The notes: a model not told the origin generated them from the sequence alone. DNA of 64,000 nucleotides from Dyadobacter sediminis (GCF_005860765.1 NZ_VCEI01000028.1:372001-436000); one strand, 5' to 3'. Shown: positions 19,392 to 28,253, numbered from the stretch's first letter. Translations and numbers: made by a program.

Positions 19392-19544
19392 TTAACCTTC
19401 AGAAGAAAAGTCATCAGGAGGAGTAAGGTCAGGAAGACTTCCCAACTTTCCTTTTGTCAGCTTACTAACATTCCCGTGCTTTTTCAGAATTGGCTTGCGG
19501 TAAGCCTTTTTGGTCTGTGTAGAGTGCGAAGTCACTGTTCTCAT
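19392..19544 (-). CDS. Putative lasso-peptide precursor (A peptide)
   Basis: This 50-residue ORF is easily missed because of its size. Residues 15-32 read YRKPILKKHGNVSKLTKG, an exact match to the RRE-recognised lasso leader signature YxxPxLxxxGxxxxLTxG. Thr30 occupies the conserved -2 position, so the predicted leader is residues 1-31. The core would be residues 32-50, GKLGSLPDLTPPDDFSSEG. Core Gly1 and Asp8 would close an 8-residue macrolactam; no other Asp/Glu lies at core positions 7-9. The 11-residue tail is Pro- and acid-rich with Phe15 as a possible steric plug. It is followed after 34 bp by the cyclase-like gene and preceded by a promoter at 19586-19616. Product type and ring size are inferences. 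Confidence 0.8.
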   Translation of the reverse strand: MRTVTSHSTQTKKAYRKPILKKHGNVSKLTKGKLGSLPDLTPPDDFSSEG

Positions 19545-19585
19545 TTTTAAAATGTTGTTAATATGATTAATACCAGTATCCAGCG

Positions 19586-19616
19586 TAAATTTAGTTAGAT
19601 AAACTTAATTAACAAA
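19586..19616 (-). promoter_or_regulatory. Promoter of the lasso-type precursor/cyclase operon
   Basis: On the minus strand TTTG (19613-19616), a 19-bp spacer and TAAATTTA (19586-19593) match the TTTG / TAnnTTTG consensus at all but the last base. The ATG of the precursor lies about 42 nt downstream. Confidence 0.55.
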
Positions 19617-19669
19617 TATTTTGAACCCGGATAGGGAAAATCGAAGTTGTATTTTACTAAAACTGGCTG

Positions 19670-20395
19670 CTACTTACTTCCGTACTCGATTATCTTTCTG
19701 ATTTTATGCGACCCTGACTCAATCTTGCCTGATCCGATGCAGTTTTCATTCTGACAAAGTTCCAGGGCTGTCTGATCATCCGAGATTAATCCTACTCCGA
19801 GTGCATATTGCTTTACGCCGATATATTTGTTGATTATCGATGTATCTCTACGCTCTTCTACTGTCACCGTTTTATCAAAAGACTGTGCATCGATGCTCGC
19901 AGGCTGACCGATATGCTGATAATGATAATTTTCTTCGTCCAGGTCATTATAGCTGTTGCCATTCCATTCCAGGTTTGCGTCCACCGGAAACGCCATGGAA
20001 AAATACATCCGGCTATCCATGTTGGTCAGGATCTTGTCGGGATATTTCTGTACCGTAAATTCCTTCACCTTTTGCCAGTAATCTGCTGAGGTGTTCCGGG
20101 TAGAACGGGAGAAGGTGTAAGTCGAAACGCCTTCATTGGTTTCCACTCTGATCACTTCATCTTTTTCCTGCCATGCTTTTACCACCGGATCTTTCTGGCT
20201 TGTGGAATACACTTCTTCCTGAACCTGATAAATGGAGTACCTTCCTGCTTCCAACGGAAAATAGTTGTAGTCACTGACTGGTTCCGTCGTCTTTGTATCG
20301 CATGAAAAAACTGCAACCATGATCAGAAGCAGAAACGGGTTACTCAAACCGGCTTTTTTGGGCAACCAACTGTTAATGTGTGTATGGATCTTCAT
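19670..20395 (-). CDS. Hypothetical lipoprotein
   Basis: The 241-residue product has a hydrophobic segment ending in a lipobox (LLLIMVAVFSC), so it is probably lipidated at about Cys32. No domain is recognised in the mature part. It lies 37 bp downstream of uridine kinase on the same strand and ends 126 bp before the lasso-type precursor start, with a separate promoter in between. It is therefore more likely linked to the kinase transcript than to the peptide operon. An immunity or export role for the peptide cannot be argued from sequence. Confidence 0.7.
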   Translation of the reverse strand: MKIHTHINSWLPKKAGLSNPFLLLIMVAVFSCDTKTTEPVSDYNYFPLEAGRYSIYQVQEEVYSTSQKDPVVKAWQEKDEVIRVETNEGVSTYTFSRSTRNTSADYWQKVKEFTVQKYPDKILTNMDSRMYFSMAFPVDANLEWNGNSYNDLDEENYHYQHIGQPASIDAQSFDKTVTVEERRDTSIINKYIGVKQYALGVGLISDDQTALELCQNENCIGSGKIESGSHKIRKIIEYGSK

Positions 20396-20432
20396 AATCT
20401 GAATAACTATGCTTGCTTGTATAAATATAAAA

Positions 20433-21080
20433 CTAGTCCAAAACCTTTCGTTCTTCCAGTTTTCCTTTGAGAAAACCGATTAACACCTGAAGGCCTGTAT
20501 CAAAACGAGAATTGTTGTTGATAATTACGTCTGCTTCGGAACGCAGCGGCAGAATAAATTTGTCATAAGTCGGTGCAACATGATGTTCCCACCGGTACAA
20601 AACATCATTCAGGTCATAACCGCGCTCATTGTTGTCACGAATAATTCTTCTTTTTATTTTCACATGCTCCTTGGCGTCCACAAAAATTTTCAGATCAATC
20701 AGTCTGGAAATTTCCGGAAAATAAAATACAAAAATCCCTTCTACAATAATAATCGGTCTTGGTTCAAAAACCAGAATTTCGGGCTGAATGAGCGGATTAT
20801 TGAAAGTGTACTCCTTCTGATGGACTTCTCTGCCGGCGCGGAGCACAGCGATATGTTCCGCAAACAAATGATGATCAATCGTTTCAGGCAAATCAAAATT
20901 TTCAACGCCGTTTTCATCTTTCGGTATTTCATGAATCGGACGGTAATAATTGTCCTGCGAAATGCGTGTGATTTCATCTTTGCCAAAAGCATCGATCAGG
21001 CTTTTCATGAAAAAGGTCTTACCGGACGCGCTGCCGCCGGTAATTCCGATGATATAAGGTAGTTTTTCGGGGGTTATCAT
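20433..21080 (-). CDS. udk: Uridine kinase
   Basis: The 215-residue product has a Walker A loop near the N-terminus (GITGGSASGKTFF). Uridine kinase blocks follow: ISQDNYYRP, NFDLPETIDHHLF, the Walker-B-like IIIVEGIFVFYFPEI, and the lid RRIIRDNNERGYDLNDVLYRWEHHVAPTYDKFI. It phosphorylates uridine and cytidine with a nucleoside triphosphate in pyrimidine salvage, in the cytoplasm. Length fits the family. It lies 53 bp downstream of the PorZ-like gene and 37 bp upstream of a lipoprotein gene, so co-transcription is plausible. Confidence 0.92.
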   Translation of the reverse strand: MITPEKLPYIIGITGGSASGKTFFMKSLIDAFGKDEITRISQDNYYRPIHEIPKDENGVENFDLPETIDHHLFAEHIAVLRAGREVHQKEYTFNNPLIQPEILVFEPRPIIIVEGIFVFYFPEISRLIDLKIFVDAKEHVKIKRRIIRDNNERGYDLNDVLYRWEHHVAPTYDKFILPLRSEADVIINNNSRFDTGLQVLIGFLKGKLEERKVLD

Positions 21081-21133
21081 AAAGGTCGAGCATGAAACCT
21101 GATTTTTACAGATTTCATAGATTTTAAATATAC

Positions 21134-22963
21134 TTATTCAATAACGGCGAGTTTTCCGGCAAATTTTTCATTTCCATCATTTGTAACAACGAAAACCATA
21201 TAAATTCCTCCTCTGGCCCGTCGTCCGGTGTAATCATTCAGATTCCACGATGCCGTTCCGCCCTGAGATGCCGTTTCGTAAATCAGCCGGCCGGAAAGTT
21301 CGGTAATTTTAACAATGGATTTATCCAGAAGCCCTTTTATTCCAACCAATCCTGCAAAACCCGGCCTGACAGGATTCGGGAAAATGGTTACAGCAGAAAG
21401 ATTTTCCGCTGAAGCAGATGCGTTGCTCCGATAAGAAACCATGCCGTTGGGCGTATCTATAAAAACCATTCCGTTTTCAGCATCAAACCGCAATGCATGG
21501 ATGTAATCCGACGGAAGAGGAGAGTCCGTTGCTGTAAATTGCCGGATCAATTCCATGCCGTCCGCACTGAAAAGGAATAATCCGTTTGCAGTTCCGATCC
21601 ACTTTCTGTTTCCGGGTTCAACAGCTATGGCGGTACATTTTTCATTGGCAAAAAGCCTGCGCTGGCCATAAACCGGCAATATGGCATCTGTGCGGCCGGC
21701 ATTCAGAATATCATCTGTAATAAAATAGCCTACTCCTTTATCACTTGCAAACCAAACGTAGCCGTCCTGATCCAGCGCAAGACTGTGGATGGAAGATGAC
21801 GGCAAACTTCCATTGCCGATGGAAACGGAAAGTACGCGCTGTTTATTTTTTTCTTTATTCTCAACCAGAATGCCACCGCCAAGATAATCCGGAAGCCGTG
21901 CCCAGCTAAGTCCGTTCCGGTCAATGACAACAGAATCTGGACGCGGCGAAATGGTGGTGTCTTTTTGCTCCGGAACAAAAGATGTAAAATCCGGACCCGA
22001 GTTACGGATCAGGCCGTTTTTATAATCTGCAATCCATAATGTTCCATCAGCAGTTTGCAATGCTTCGGCCGGTGATTTGATTGAAGTGTTGTTCGTGATT
22101 GTTGCACTGTTGTTTTCATCAATCGTAACAATTTTATCGTCCAGTGCGACAATCAGGGACTTTTCATGCTTTGATATCGAGTAACGTTTGCTTTGGGAAG
22201 AATAAACGTTCTGCCATGCTCCGCCGGCTCTTTCATAAATTCCTTTTCCGGAAAATCCTGCATAAAGTTTATTGTTGTACTGACATACAGCCACCGCATT
22301 AGCCGGCGTTCCGACCGGTTTCCAGTTGGCAAAATACTGACGGTTAACATCAGGCTGCATGGATGCAGCAAGGATTCCGTTTGAAGTGACTGCATAAATG
22401 GAATCACTGGAAAAGGCAATGTTACTGACAGCTACTTCCGAGCCGTTTAAGCCAATGTAGCGATATGTTTCTTCAACCTGACGCAGCCTGGTATCCAGTA
22501 CCAGAATTCCGAATCTTGTGGATAAATAAGCAAGTTCCTGATGAAAAGTAACCTGTTTTATTTCTTTATTGTCGGGAAGCCCGGCGGCATTCTGAAGAAC
22601 AGGCCATGGAATTATTTCTTTTGGTTCCGCATTTTGATCTATATAAACAAGATCAATAAAGCCGCTGCGGTAAGCAACCAGTAACAGGCTGTCTTCAGAA
22701 TCGTAAGCCATGCTGCTGACTCCGCTTTCGCTTAACCCGTCCAGTTTGGACCATATTCTGATTTTCTTATCCGAAAGGTTTACGCTGAAAAGGCCGTTGT
22801 AAGTGGAACAGAAAATGTGGTCGTTAGCCTGAACAACTTGCTTTGCTGAAAGATAACTGAAATGCGTTTCCCATGATCCGAGCGGCACATGCTGCGCTTT
22901 GATATGGCCATTTACAGTCATAAATAGAAAAGCAAGCACCACAAACCGTCCCATTTTCATCAT
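21134..22963 (-). CDS. porZ: PorZ-like type IX secretion protein (beta-propeller with C-terminal sorting domain)
   Basis: The 609-residue product has a signal peptide (MVVLAF-like, cleaved near NGHIKAQ). The family-typical start of the mature protein is GSWETHFSYLSAKQVVQANDHIFCSTYNGLFSV. Repeated propeller units of two-component-regulator type follow (GLSESGVSSMAYDSEDSLLLVAYRSGFIDLVYID; SSIHSLALDQDGYVWFASDKGVGYF). The C-terminus (ITIFPNPVRPGFAGLVGIKGL... GRRARGGIYMVFV) is the sorting domain characteristic of PorZ. PorZ works at the cell surface with PorU in attaching anionic lipopolysaccharide to type IX cargo. It is shorter than the Porphyromonas protein. Fits the many sorting-domain proteins nearby. 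Confidence 0.75.
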   Translation of the reverse strand: MMKMGRFVVLAFLFMTVNGHIKAQHVPLGSWETHFSYLSAKQVVQANDHIFCSTYNGLFSVNLSDKKIRIWSKLDGLSESGVSSMAYDSEDSLLLVAYRSGFIDLVYIDQNAEPKEIIPWPVLQNAAGLPDNKEIKQVTFHQELAYLSTRFGILVLDTRLRQVEETYRYIGLNGSEVAVSNIAFSSDSIYAVTSNGILAASMQPDVNRQYFANWKPVGTPANAVAVCQYNNKLYAGFSGKGIYERAGGAWQNVYSSQSKRYSISKHEKSLIVALDDKIVTIDENNSATITNNTSIKSPAEALQTADGTLWIADYKNGLIRNSGPDFTSFVPEQKDTTISPRPDSVVIDRNGLSWARLPDYLGGGILVENKEKNKQRVLSVSIGNGSLPSSSIHSLALDQDGYVWFASDKGVGYFITDDILNAGRTDAILPVYGQRRLFANEKCTAIAVEPGNRKWIGTANGLFLFSADGMELIRQFTATDSPLPSDYIHALRFDAENGMVFIDTPNGMVSYRSNASASAENLSAVTIFPNPVRPGFAGLVGIKGLLDKSIVKITELSGRLIYETASQGGTASWNLNDYTGRRARGGIYMVFVVTNDGNEKFAGKLAVIE

Positions 22964-23043
22964 TTAACTTTTCCTTTTGTTCCTGTTTCAAACCAGAAAT
23001 GAAAAATTGGTATTTTCTGAATCTGTTGGGCGAATGCTGTCTT

Positions 23044-25020
23044 TCAGTTTTCTACGGTCACCAGTGCAGATCCTTTTCCGGTTCCTGTTCCACAACCGCT
23101 TTTCAGGGAACTGATCTTGAATTCCGTTGTGGATGCAGGCGAAACCGAGATCAGATATGGATTCAGAAATGTTCCGTTAATGGCCGTTCCGTCAGACAGT
23201 GTAAATGACCATGGCGGCATTCCGTTGCTGAATTTCAATTGAATACGGGTTGATCTTCCTGCGGAAACGGTACTCTTGCCGGATACTTCGCCCACTGCTT
23301 TGTCCGGTGCCACGACGTCAATTTCCTGAATTGCGCTGGAAACAGCCGGAGAGGAAGAAATAATACGTATTTTCTGCGTACGGATTGTGTCTTCCGATGC
23401 AGAACCGCTGATCTTTACTTTCATCGTAGCAGGCGTTACAGTAGTCGGCAGGTCTACGAATCTTCCCGTTTTATCAGTTATCTGCACTACAAAACGGTTA
23501 CCCGGATTGTAGCGTCCTTCTGTTTTGTAGGGTATTTCAATGGAAGAGCCGGAACAAACCATATTCTGCGGCAGCTTGTCAAGCGTGATGCTTGCCGGCG
23601 CACTTTTTACCGAAATTTTTGCTGATCCTGAAAACTTGCCGACGCCGCATAATCCGCCTGCAGACGTAATCTGGTAATTGGTGTCATATATGGGCTTGAC
23701 CTTGATCTTGTAAACCGGTTCCTGAATGTTGTTTTCATACGTTCCGTCGGAAAGCAGCACAAACCACGGGCCGCCACCGGTGAATTTTACCGTCAGTTCG
23801 CCGGATTCATTTTCTCCAAGGTGCAGCGAATCTTTCTGTAGAATGGCCGTAGCAGGTGAAACAATTGTTACGTTGGTCGTCTGGCTTACAAGGTACGGCG
23901 CTGAGGAGATTACCCTGAGCTTGTATTCTCCGGGTTTGTAACTGGTCGGGATCTGCGTTACGATCTGGCCGGTCGTGTCGGGTGTGGAAATGGTTTTGAA
24001 AGCGCCGGTCCTTTCTGCGATCTGGACCACAAAATGGTTGCCTTCCTTGTACTTGCCGGTTGCATTGAACGGCACCTGAAAAGGTACTCCGCTGCAAAGC
24101 CGGGCAATTTTCTCAGCTTCTTTCAGTTCCAGTTTCGGCTCCGGATTGTTGTTGACATTCACAATGGCTTCGCCGGACGTGGTTCCGCTTCCGCAGGCGT
24201 TGGCGACAGCCGTCAGCCTGTATGCTCTTACGTCTTTTGGCCTGACCGAAATATAATGCGGATTGGATAAGGTCTGTAAAACGGTACTGCTGTCCGAGAG
24301 CCGGAAAGACCAGGGAGCCGCGCCGGTAAGATTTACTTTGAGCATAGCCTCCTGTCCGGGCATAATGCGTACTGACTGCGTTCCGTCGGCAACTTCGAGG
24401 CGGGCAGCTGGCAACTGCAGCAAACGAACCGGCACTTCCTGACTTTTGATAATCGGCTGCGTACTTACAATCTGAATACGGTATACTTCTCCGCCGATCT
24501 TATACGAAGGAATAACTGCTTTTACCGGACTTTTCTTGACGGGCAACGAAATAGGAACAGACTTTCCGTTCGCATCAATCATATGTGCAACAAAAGTGTT
24601 TTCTTCATCAAATGGCCCGACTGTCGAAAACGGAATGGTGATGGCCGTTCCGGGGCAAACAGTGAGAAAAGAAATATCGTCAACTATTATTTTATAGGAC
24701 TGAATGCTGTCAGCAAGTGTCTTTGCCGGTTTTTCAAGTTTTTCTTCAGCTGCCTGCTCCGTCAATGTATCCTGTGAGACACCGGATACATGCTCCGGTT
24801 GCTGCACTTTGCCTGAAGAATCAATCCGCACAGAATCAATGACTTCGGCAGTATTCAGCCGGTTTGTGTCCGGTCTGGCCCGAAGTGATTGTTTTGCAGG
24901 AGCGTTTACAGCCCGCTTTGCTGAAGACTGTTTTTTGGGCGTTGTGCTTCTTTTCTGTGCATTAGCAGCATTGGCATAAAACAGCAGTCCGAAAAAAATG
25001 AAAAAGACGAATCTTGACAT
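23044..25020 (-). CDS. Secreted protein with three ~180-residue two-module repeats
   Basis: The 658-residue product has a signal peptide (FVFFIFFGLLFYANAANAQ) and a ~90-residue low-complexity basic/acidic linker. Three tandem repeats begin near residues 121, 308 and 488. In each, an A module starts C-x-G with a PF/PY..G.F/Y...N.FV.QI.D..G pattern. A B module follows with G..PW.F.LSDGT and ends in CG.G...G.A.V.V. One Cys opens and one closes each repeat (122/276, 309/458, 489/643), which could form disulfides after export. The fold looks like an Ig/PKD-type beta-sandwich. No sorting domain is clear. It sits just upstream of the PorZ-like gene; function unknown. Confidence 0.7.
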   Translation of the reverse strand: MSRFVFFIFFGLLFYANAANAQKRSTTPKKQSSAKRAVNAPAKQSLRARPDTNRLNTAEVIDSVRIDSSGKVQQPEHVSGVSQDTLTEQAAEEKLEKPAKTLADSIQSYKIIVDDISFLTVCPGTAITIPFSTVGPFDEENTFVAHMIDANGKSVPISLPVKKSPVKAVIPSYKIGGEVYRIQIVSTQPIIKSQEVPVRLLQLPAARLEVADGTQSVRIMPGQEAMLKVNLTGAAPWSFRLSDSSTVLQTLSNPHYISVRPKDVRAYRLTAVANACGSGTTSGEAIVNVNNNPEPKLELKEAEKIARLCSGVPFQVPFNATGKYKEGNHFVVQIAERTGAFKTISTPDTTGQIVTQIPTSYKPGEYKLRVISSAPYLVSQTTNVTIVSPATAILQKDSLHLGENESGELTVKFTGGGPWFVLLSDGTYENNIQEPVYKIKVKPIYDTNYQITSAGGLCGVGKFSGSAKISVKSAPASITLDKLPQNMVCSGSSIEIPYKTEGRYNPGNRFVVQITDKTGRFVDLPTTVTPATMKVKISGSASEDTIRTQKIRIISSSPAVSSAIQEIDVVAPDKAVGEVSGKSTVSAGRSTRIQLKFSNGMPPWSFTLSDGTAINGTFLNPYLISVSPASTTEFKISSLKSGCGTGTGKGSALVTVEN

Positions 25021-25042
25021 GTAAGATTTTAATTAAAAAAAT

Positions 25043-25753
25043 TTAATGCATTGCTACCAGCTGGCTTCCCCGTAAAATCGGTACAATATCGTAAAGGTCC
25101 GTCTGCAGGCAGTAAGAAATATCTTTCTGGATCCCGAGCCGCTGCAAACGCCTTACGTGTGAAGAGTTGGAAACGCTTGCCAGCAGGTTGTTGCGGCTTT
25201 GTTCATACAGGCGCTGAGCCATCAGTGTGCCGTCTTCCAAAAGCATATACTGATCTTTCAGAGCATCTGCGAGCGCGCCAGCAAAAAGCGTATCTTCCAG
25301 GTTAGGCCTTCCTTTCCAGCCGGCACAGAGAACGAGCACGTCATACGGTTCAGACCTGAGATGATTGGCGAGCGCGCCGAGATTAAGAAAGGATCCGACC
25401 ATTACTTTTACTGCCGAGGTTTTTGCTTTGGCAATAGATAACGTTCCGTTGGTTGTAGTCATTGCAATTTCGGCACCGATCAGACGCTCGTTCATATAAC
25501 TGAACGGGGAATTGTCAAGATCAAAACCTTCCACTTTGCGTGCATCGCGTTCGGCTGCTGCAAAATAGCCCTTATCCTGTAAAAATTTACATTCTTCAAT
25601 CGTGGCAACAGGTGTTATGCTTTTTACGCCATAAGCCAGGCCGGTAACCATACAGGAAGTTGCCCTGAAAACATCGGCGACAACAACAATGGAATTATCT
25701 AGTTTATGCAAATGAAGTAAATCGGGTGTCAGACAAATATCAAGGTGTTTCAT
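25043..25753 (-). CDS. comB: 2-phosphosulfolactate phosphatase family protein (ComB)
   Basis: The 236-residue product matches ComB proteins: VVVADVFRATSCMVTGLAYGVKSITPVATIEE, AAERDARKVEGFDLDNSPF, AMTTTNGTLSIAKA and LCAGWKGRPNLEDTLFAGAL. ComB hydrolyses 2-phosphosulfolactate in coenzyme M synthesis in archaea. In Bacteroidota, which lack that pathway, the family is common and its physiological substrate is uncertain; sulfonate or sulfonolipid metabolism has been a suggestion. It lies 35 bp downstream of gcvT on the same strand, so the two are probably co-transcribed. Family assignment is strong, substrate is not. Confidence 0.85.
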   Translation of the reverse strand: MKHLDICLTPDLLHLHKLDNSIVVVADVFRATSCMVTGLAYGVKSITPVATIEECKFLQDKGYFAAAERDARKVEGFDLDNSPFSYMNERLIGAEIAMTTTNGTLSIAKAKTSAVKVMVGSFLNLGALANHLRSEPYDVLVLCAGWKGRPNLEDTLFAGALADALKDQYMLLEDGTLMAQRLYEQSRNNLLASVSNSSHVRRLQRLGIQKDISYCLQTDLYDIVPILRGSQLVAMH

Positions 25754-25788
25754 AAATGCAATCGGAACGATGGGAAAGCGGTTGAGGG

Positions 25789-26871
25789 TTAGTTTTTGAC
25801 AAAGGGCAGTTTCACTACTTTGGCTTTCAGCAATCTGTCACGGACTTTTACAAAGATTTCCGTGTCGGGCTTGCTGTAAGCGGCCGGAACATATCCCATA
25901 CCGATGCCTTTTTGTAAAGTAGGCGATTGGGTGCCGGAAGTGACTTCGCCCAGTTTGTTGCCGTCGGCATCACACAGTTCGTAATGGCCTCTCGGAATTC
26001 CTCTGTCGATCATTTCAAAACCGACAAGCTTTCTTTTCAGACCGGCTTCTTTCTGCGCTTTTAATGCCGAAGCACTGATAAAATCTTTATTGAATTTGGT
26101 AACCCAGCCCAAACCGGCTTCCAGTGGAGATGTTGTATCGTCGATGTCATTTCCGTAAAGACAGAACCCTTTTTCCAGTCTCAAAGTATCTCTTGCGCCC
26201 AACCCGACGGGCTTGATCCCGAATTCTTCTCCGGCTTCAAAAATGGCGTTCCACATTTTTTCAGCATCCTCTTTGTCTACATATATTTCAAAACCGCCGG
26301 AGCCTGTATAACCTGTTGCCGAAATAATGACATTTTCAATTCCGGCCATTTCTCCGATCTTGAATGTGTAATATTCCATGGCGGCCAGGTTTTCGCTTGT
26401 CAGTTTCTGCAGCGTAGCCGTTGCATCCGGACCCTGAACTGCCAAAAGACAAAGGTCATCCGAAACATTGCTCATTGCTGCACCTTCCGTATTCTGGCTT
26501 TGGATCCAGTTCCAGTCTTTTTCTATATTGGAAGCATTTACGACCAGAAAATATTCATCGTCACTGACTTTATAAACCAGCAGATCATCTACAATTCCGC
26601 CGGCAGCATTAGGCAGATAACTGTACTGTACTTTTCCATTGTACAAAGCCGAAGCATCATTGGAAGTAACTTTCTGCACAAGAGCGGTTGCATTTGGCCC
26701 TTTGATGCTGAATTCGCCCATATGCGATACGTCAAAGACGCCGACATTATTTCTTACAGTGTGGTGTTCATCAAGATCCGAGGAATAGCGCACAGGCATT
26801 TCAAAACCGGCAAAAGGAACCATTTTGGCGCCAAGCCGGACATGGACATGATGCAGAGGGACAGTTTTCAT
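25789..26871 (-). CDS. gcvT: Glycine cleavage system aminomethyltransferase (T protein)
   Basis: The 360-residue product is full length. Typical blocks are [100 protein letters not shown] and [21 protein letters not shown]. It transfers the methylene group of the aminomethyl-lipoyl H protein to tetrahydrofolate and releases ammonia. The gcvP and gcvH genes are not in the window. A promoter at 26900-26933 precedes it. Confidence 0.95.
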   Translation of the reverse strand: MKTVPLHHVHVRLGAKMVPFAGFEMPVRYSSDLDEHHTVRNNVGVFDVSHMGEFSIKGPNATALVQKVTSNDASALYNGKVQYSYLPNAAGGIVDDLLVYKVSDDEYFLVVNASNIEKDWNWIQSQNTEGAAMSNVSDDLCLLAVQGPDATATLQKLTSENLAAMEYYTFKIGEMAGIENVIISATGYTGSGGFEIYVDKEDAEKMWNAIFEAGEEFGIKPVGLGARDTLRLEKGFCLYGNDIDDTTSPLEAGLGWVTKFNKDFISASALKAQKEAGLKRKLVGFEMIDRGIPRGHYELCDADGNKLGEVTSGTQSPTLQKGIGMGYVPAAYSKPDTEIFVKVRDRLLKAKVVKLPFVKN

Positions 26872-26899
26872 GAATGATTAATTGGTTCACATTAATTTA

Positions 26900-26933
26900 C
26901 AAAAGTATGCAAAGCCGGTCAAAGCGACACAAA
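26900..26933 (-). promoter_or_regulatory. Promoter of gcvT
   Basis: On the minus strand TTTG (26930-26933), a 22-bp spacer and TACTTTTG (26900-26907) match the Bacteroidota consensus; the -7 box lies 29 nt upstream of the gcvT ATG. Confidence 0.6.
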
Positions 26934-27031
26934 AAACTCTTTTTTCAGAAACAAGGATGTAGTATTTGAAGTATATTGTGAAAATATAGGTTAAAAGGTT
27001 TATTTATGAGCATTGATTACATTCCGGAAAT

Positions 27032-28201
27032 ATGAAGAAGTACTTGTTGATCCTTTCGGTTTTTTGCATGGCCGGAAAGTCGTATGCGCAGACTGCTACT
27101 TTCAGCGGCGAAGTTATTGATGACAACATCAGCATCGGCTACGGCGTTACTGCAGGCGATGTGGACGGCGACGGAAAACAGGACATTCTGCTGGCGGATA
27201 AAAAAGAAATTGTCTGGTATAAAAACCCGGGTAAAAAAGGAGAAAAATGGGTCCGGTATATCATTGCAAAAGATCTTACCGAGCAGGATAATGTATGCAT
27301 TGCAGCCCGGGATATTGACGGAGACGGAAAAGTGGAAGTAGCCGTCGGGGCGCAATGGAATCCTTCCGAAACAAAAGATGCAAAAAAATCCGGGGCTGTG
27401 TTTTATATGCTTTCTCCCGAAGACCGGGCGCAGCTTTGGGAACCTGTGCGCCTGCACCACGAGGTGACCATTCACCGCATGCAATGGTTGAAAAAAGCAG
27501 ACGGCGGATTTCAGCTTGCCGTACTGCCGCTGCATGGTGAAGGAAACACCGGGGGACAAGGAGCAGGCGTTAAACTCATTACATTTGACGTACCGGAAAA
27601 CCGCAAAGGCATCTGGAGCTACGAATTGCTGGAAACCAACATGCATATGACGCATAACATGCATCCGATGGAAGTGCCGGGCAGGATTCTCGGACTTGCG
27701 GTTGCAGGAAAAGAAGGCGTGCAGATTTTTCTGAACGGAGCGGATGGCTGGGCTACATCGGGTAACTGGATGGTTCCAAATAAGGGCGTCGGGGAAATCA
27801 GAACAGGAAGCCTGAGTAAAAACCAGCTTTTTACGGCAACGATTGAGCCCATGCACGGCAATTCAGTTGTCGTTTATTCAAAGGATAATCGTACAGTACT
27901 TACAGATAAAATTAAAGAAGGCCATGCTTTGCTGTGCGCGGATTTTTTCGGACAGGGAAGAGATCAGATCGTAATGGGCTGGCGAAATCCGGATGAAGGC
28001 GGGCGGACTGGCGTTCGCATATTCGTCGGTTCCGATGCTGAAGGCAAGAAATGGCAGGAATATGTGCTGGATGAAAAAATAAAAATGGCCTGTGAAGATA
28101 TTTCATCCGCCGATCTGGACGGCGATGGCGATCTGGATATTATTGCTTCCGGGCGTTCTACAAAAAATGTGGCTGTTTACTGGAACCAGCTTAAAAAGTA
28201 A
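27032..28201 (+). CDS. Secreted FG-GAP/VCBS repeat protein
   Basis: The 389-residue product has a signal peptide (MKKYLLILSVFCMAGKSYAQ). FG-GAP units with acidic loops occur at both ends (DVDGDGKQD, DIDGDGKVE near the N-terminus; DLDGDGDLD at the C-terminus). A less obvious middle part is His/Met-rich (NMHMTHNMHPMEV). No type IX sorting domain is visible. It is a single gene, divergent from gcvT and convergent with the peptidase operon, closed by a strong terminator. Its compact layout matches the FG-GAP gene at 2.8 kb. Function unknown. Confidence 0.8.
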   Translation: MKKYLLILSVFCMAGKSYAQTATFSGEVIDDNISIGYGVTAGDVDGDGKQDILLADKKEIVWYKNPGKKGEKWVRYIIAKDLTEQDNVCIAARDIDGDGKVEVAVGAQWNPSETKDAKKSGAVFYMLSPEDRAQLWEPVRLHHEVTIHRMQWLKKADGGFQLAVLPLHGEGNTGGQGAGVKLITFDVPENRKGIWSYELLETNMHMTHNMHPMEVPGRILGLAVAGKEGVQIFLNGADGWATSGNWMVPNKGVGEIRTGSLSKNQLFTATIEPMHGNSVVVYSKDNRTVLTDKIKEGHALLCADFFGQGRDQIVMGWRNPDEGGRTGVRIFVGSDAEGKKWQEYVLDEKIKMACEDISSADLDGDGDLDIIASGRSTKNVAVYWNQLKK

Positions 28202-28217
28202 TCAGTTTGCCCACAAA

Positions 28218-28253
28218 CAAAAACGGATCGCAGTTTTCTGCGATCCGTTTTTG
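28218..28253. terminator. Strong bidirectional terminator
   Basis: A perfect 16-bp stem (CAAAAACGGATCGCAG / CTGCGATCCGTTTTTG) with a TTTT loop and T-rich flanks serves the FG-GAP gene and the convergent zinc peptidase operon. Confidence 0.85.

Noticed and set aside
19670-20395. Lipoprotein as a lasso-peptide immunity protein
   Set aside because: A separate promoter lies between it and the precursor, and it is more closely spaced with udk; nothing in its sequence supports immunity.
27017-27856. 279-codon minus-strand ORF opposite the FG-GAP gene
   Set aside because: Antisense to a clear signal-peptide-bearing FG-GAP protein; no coherent domain.
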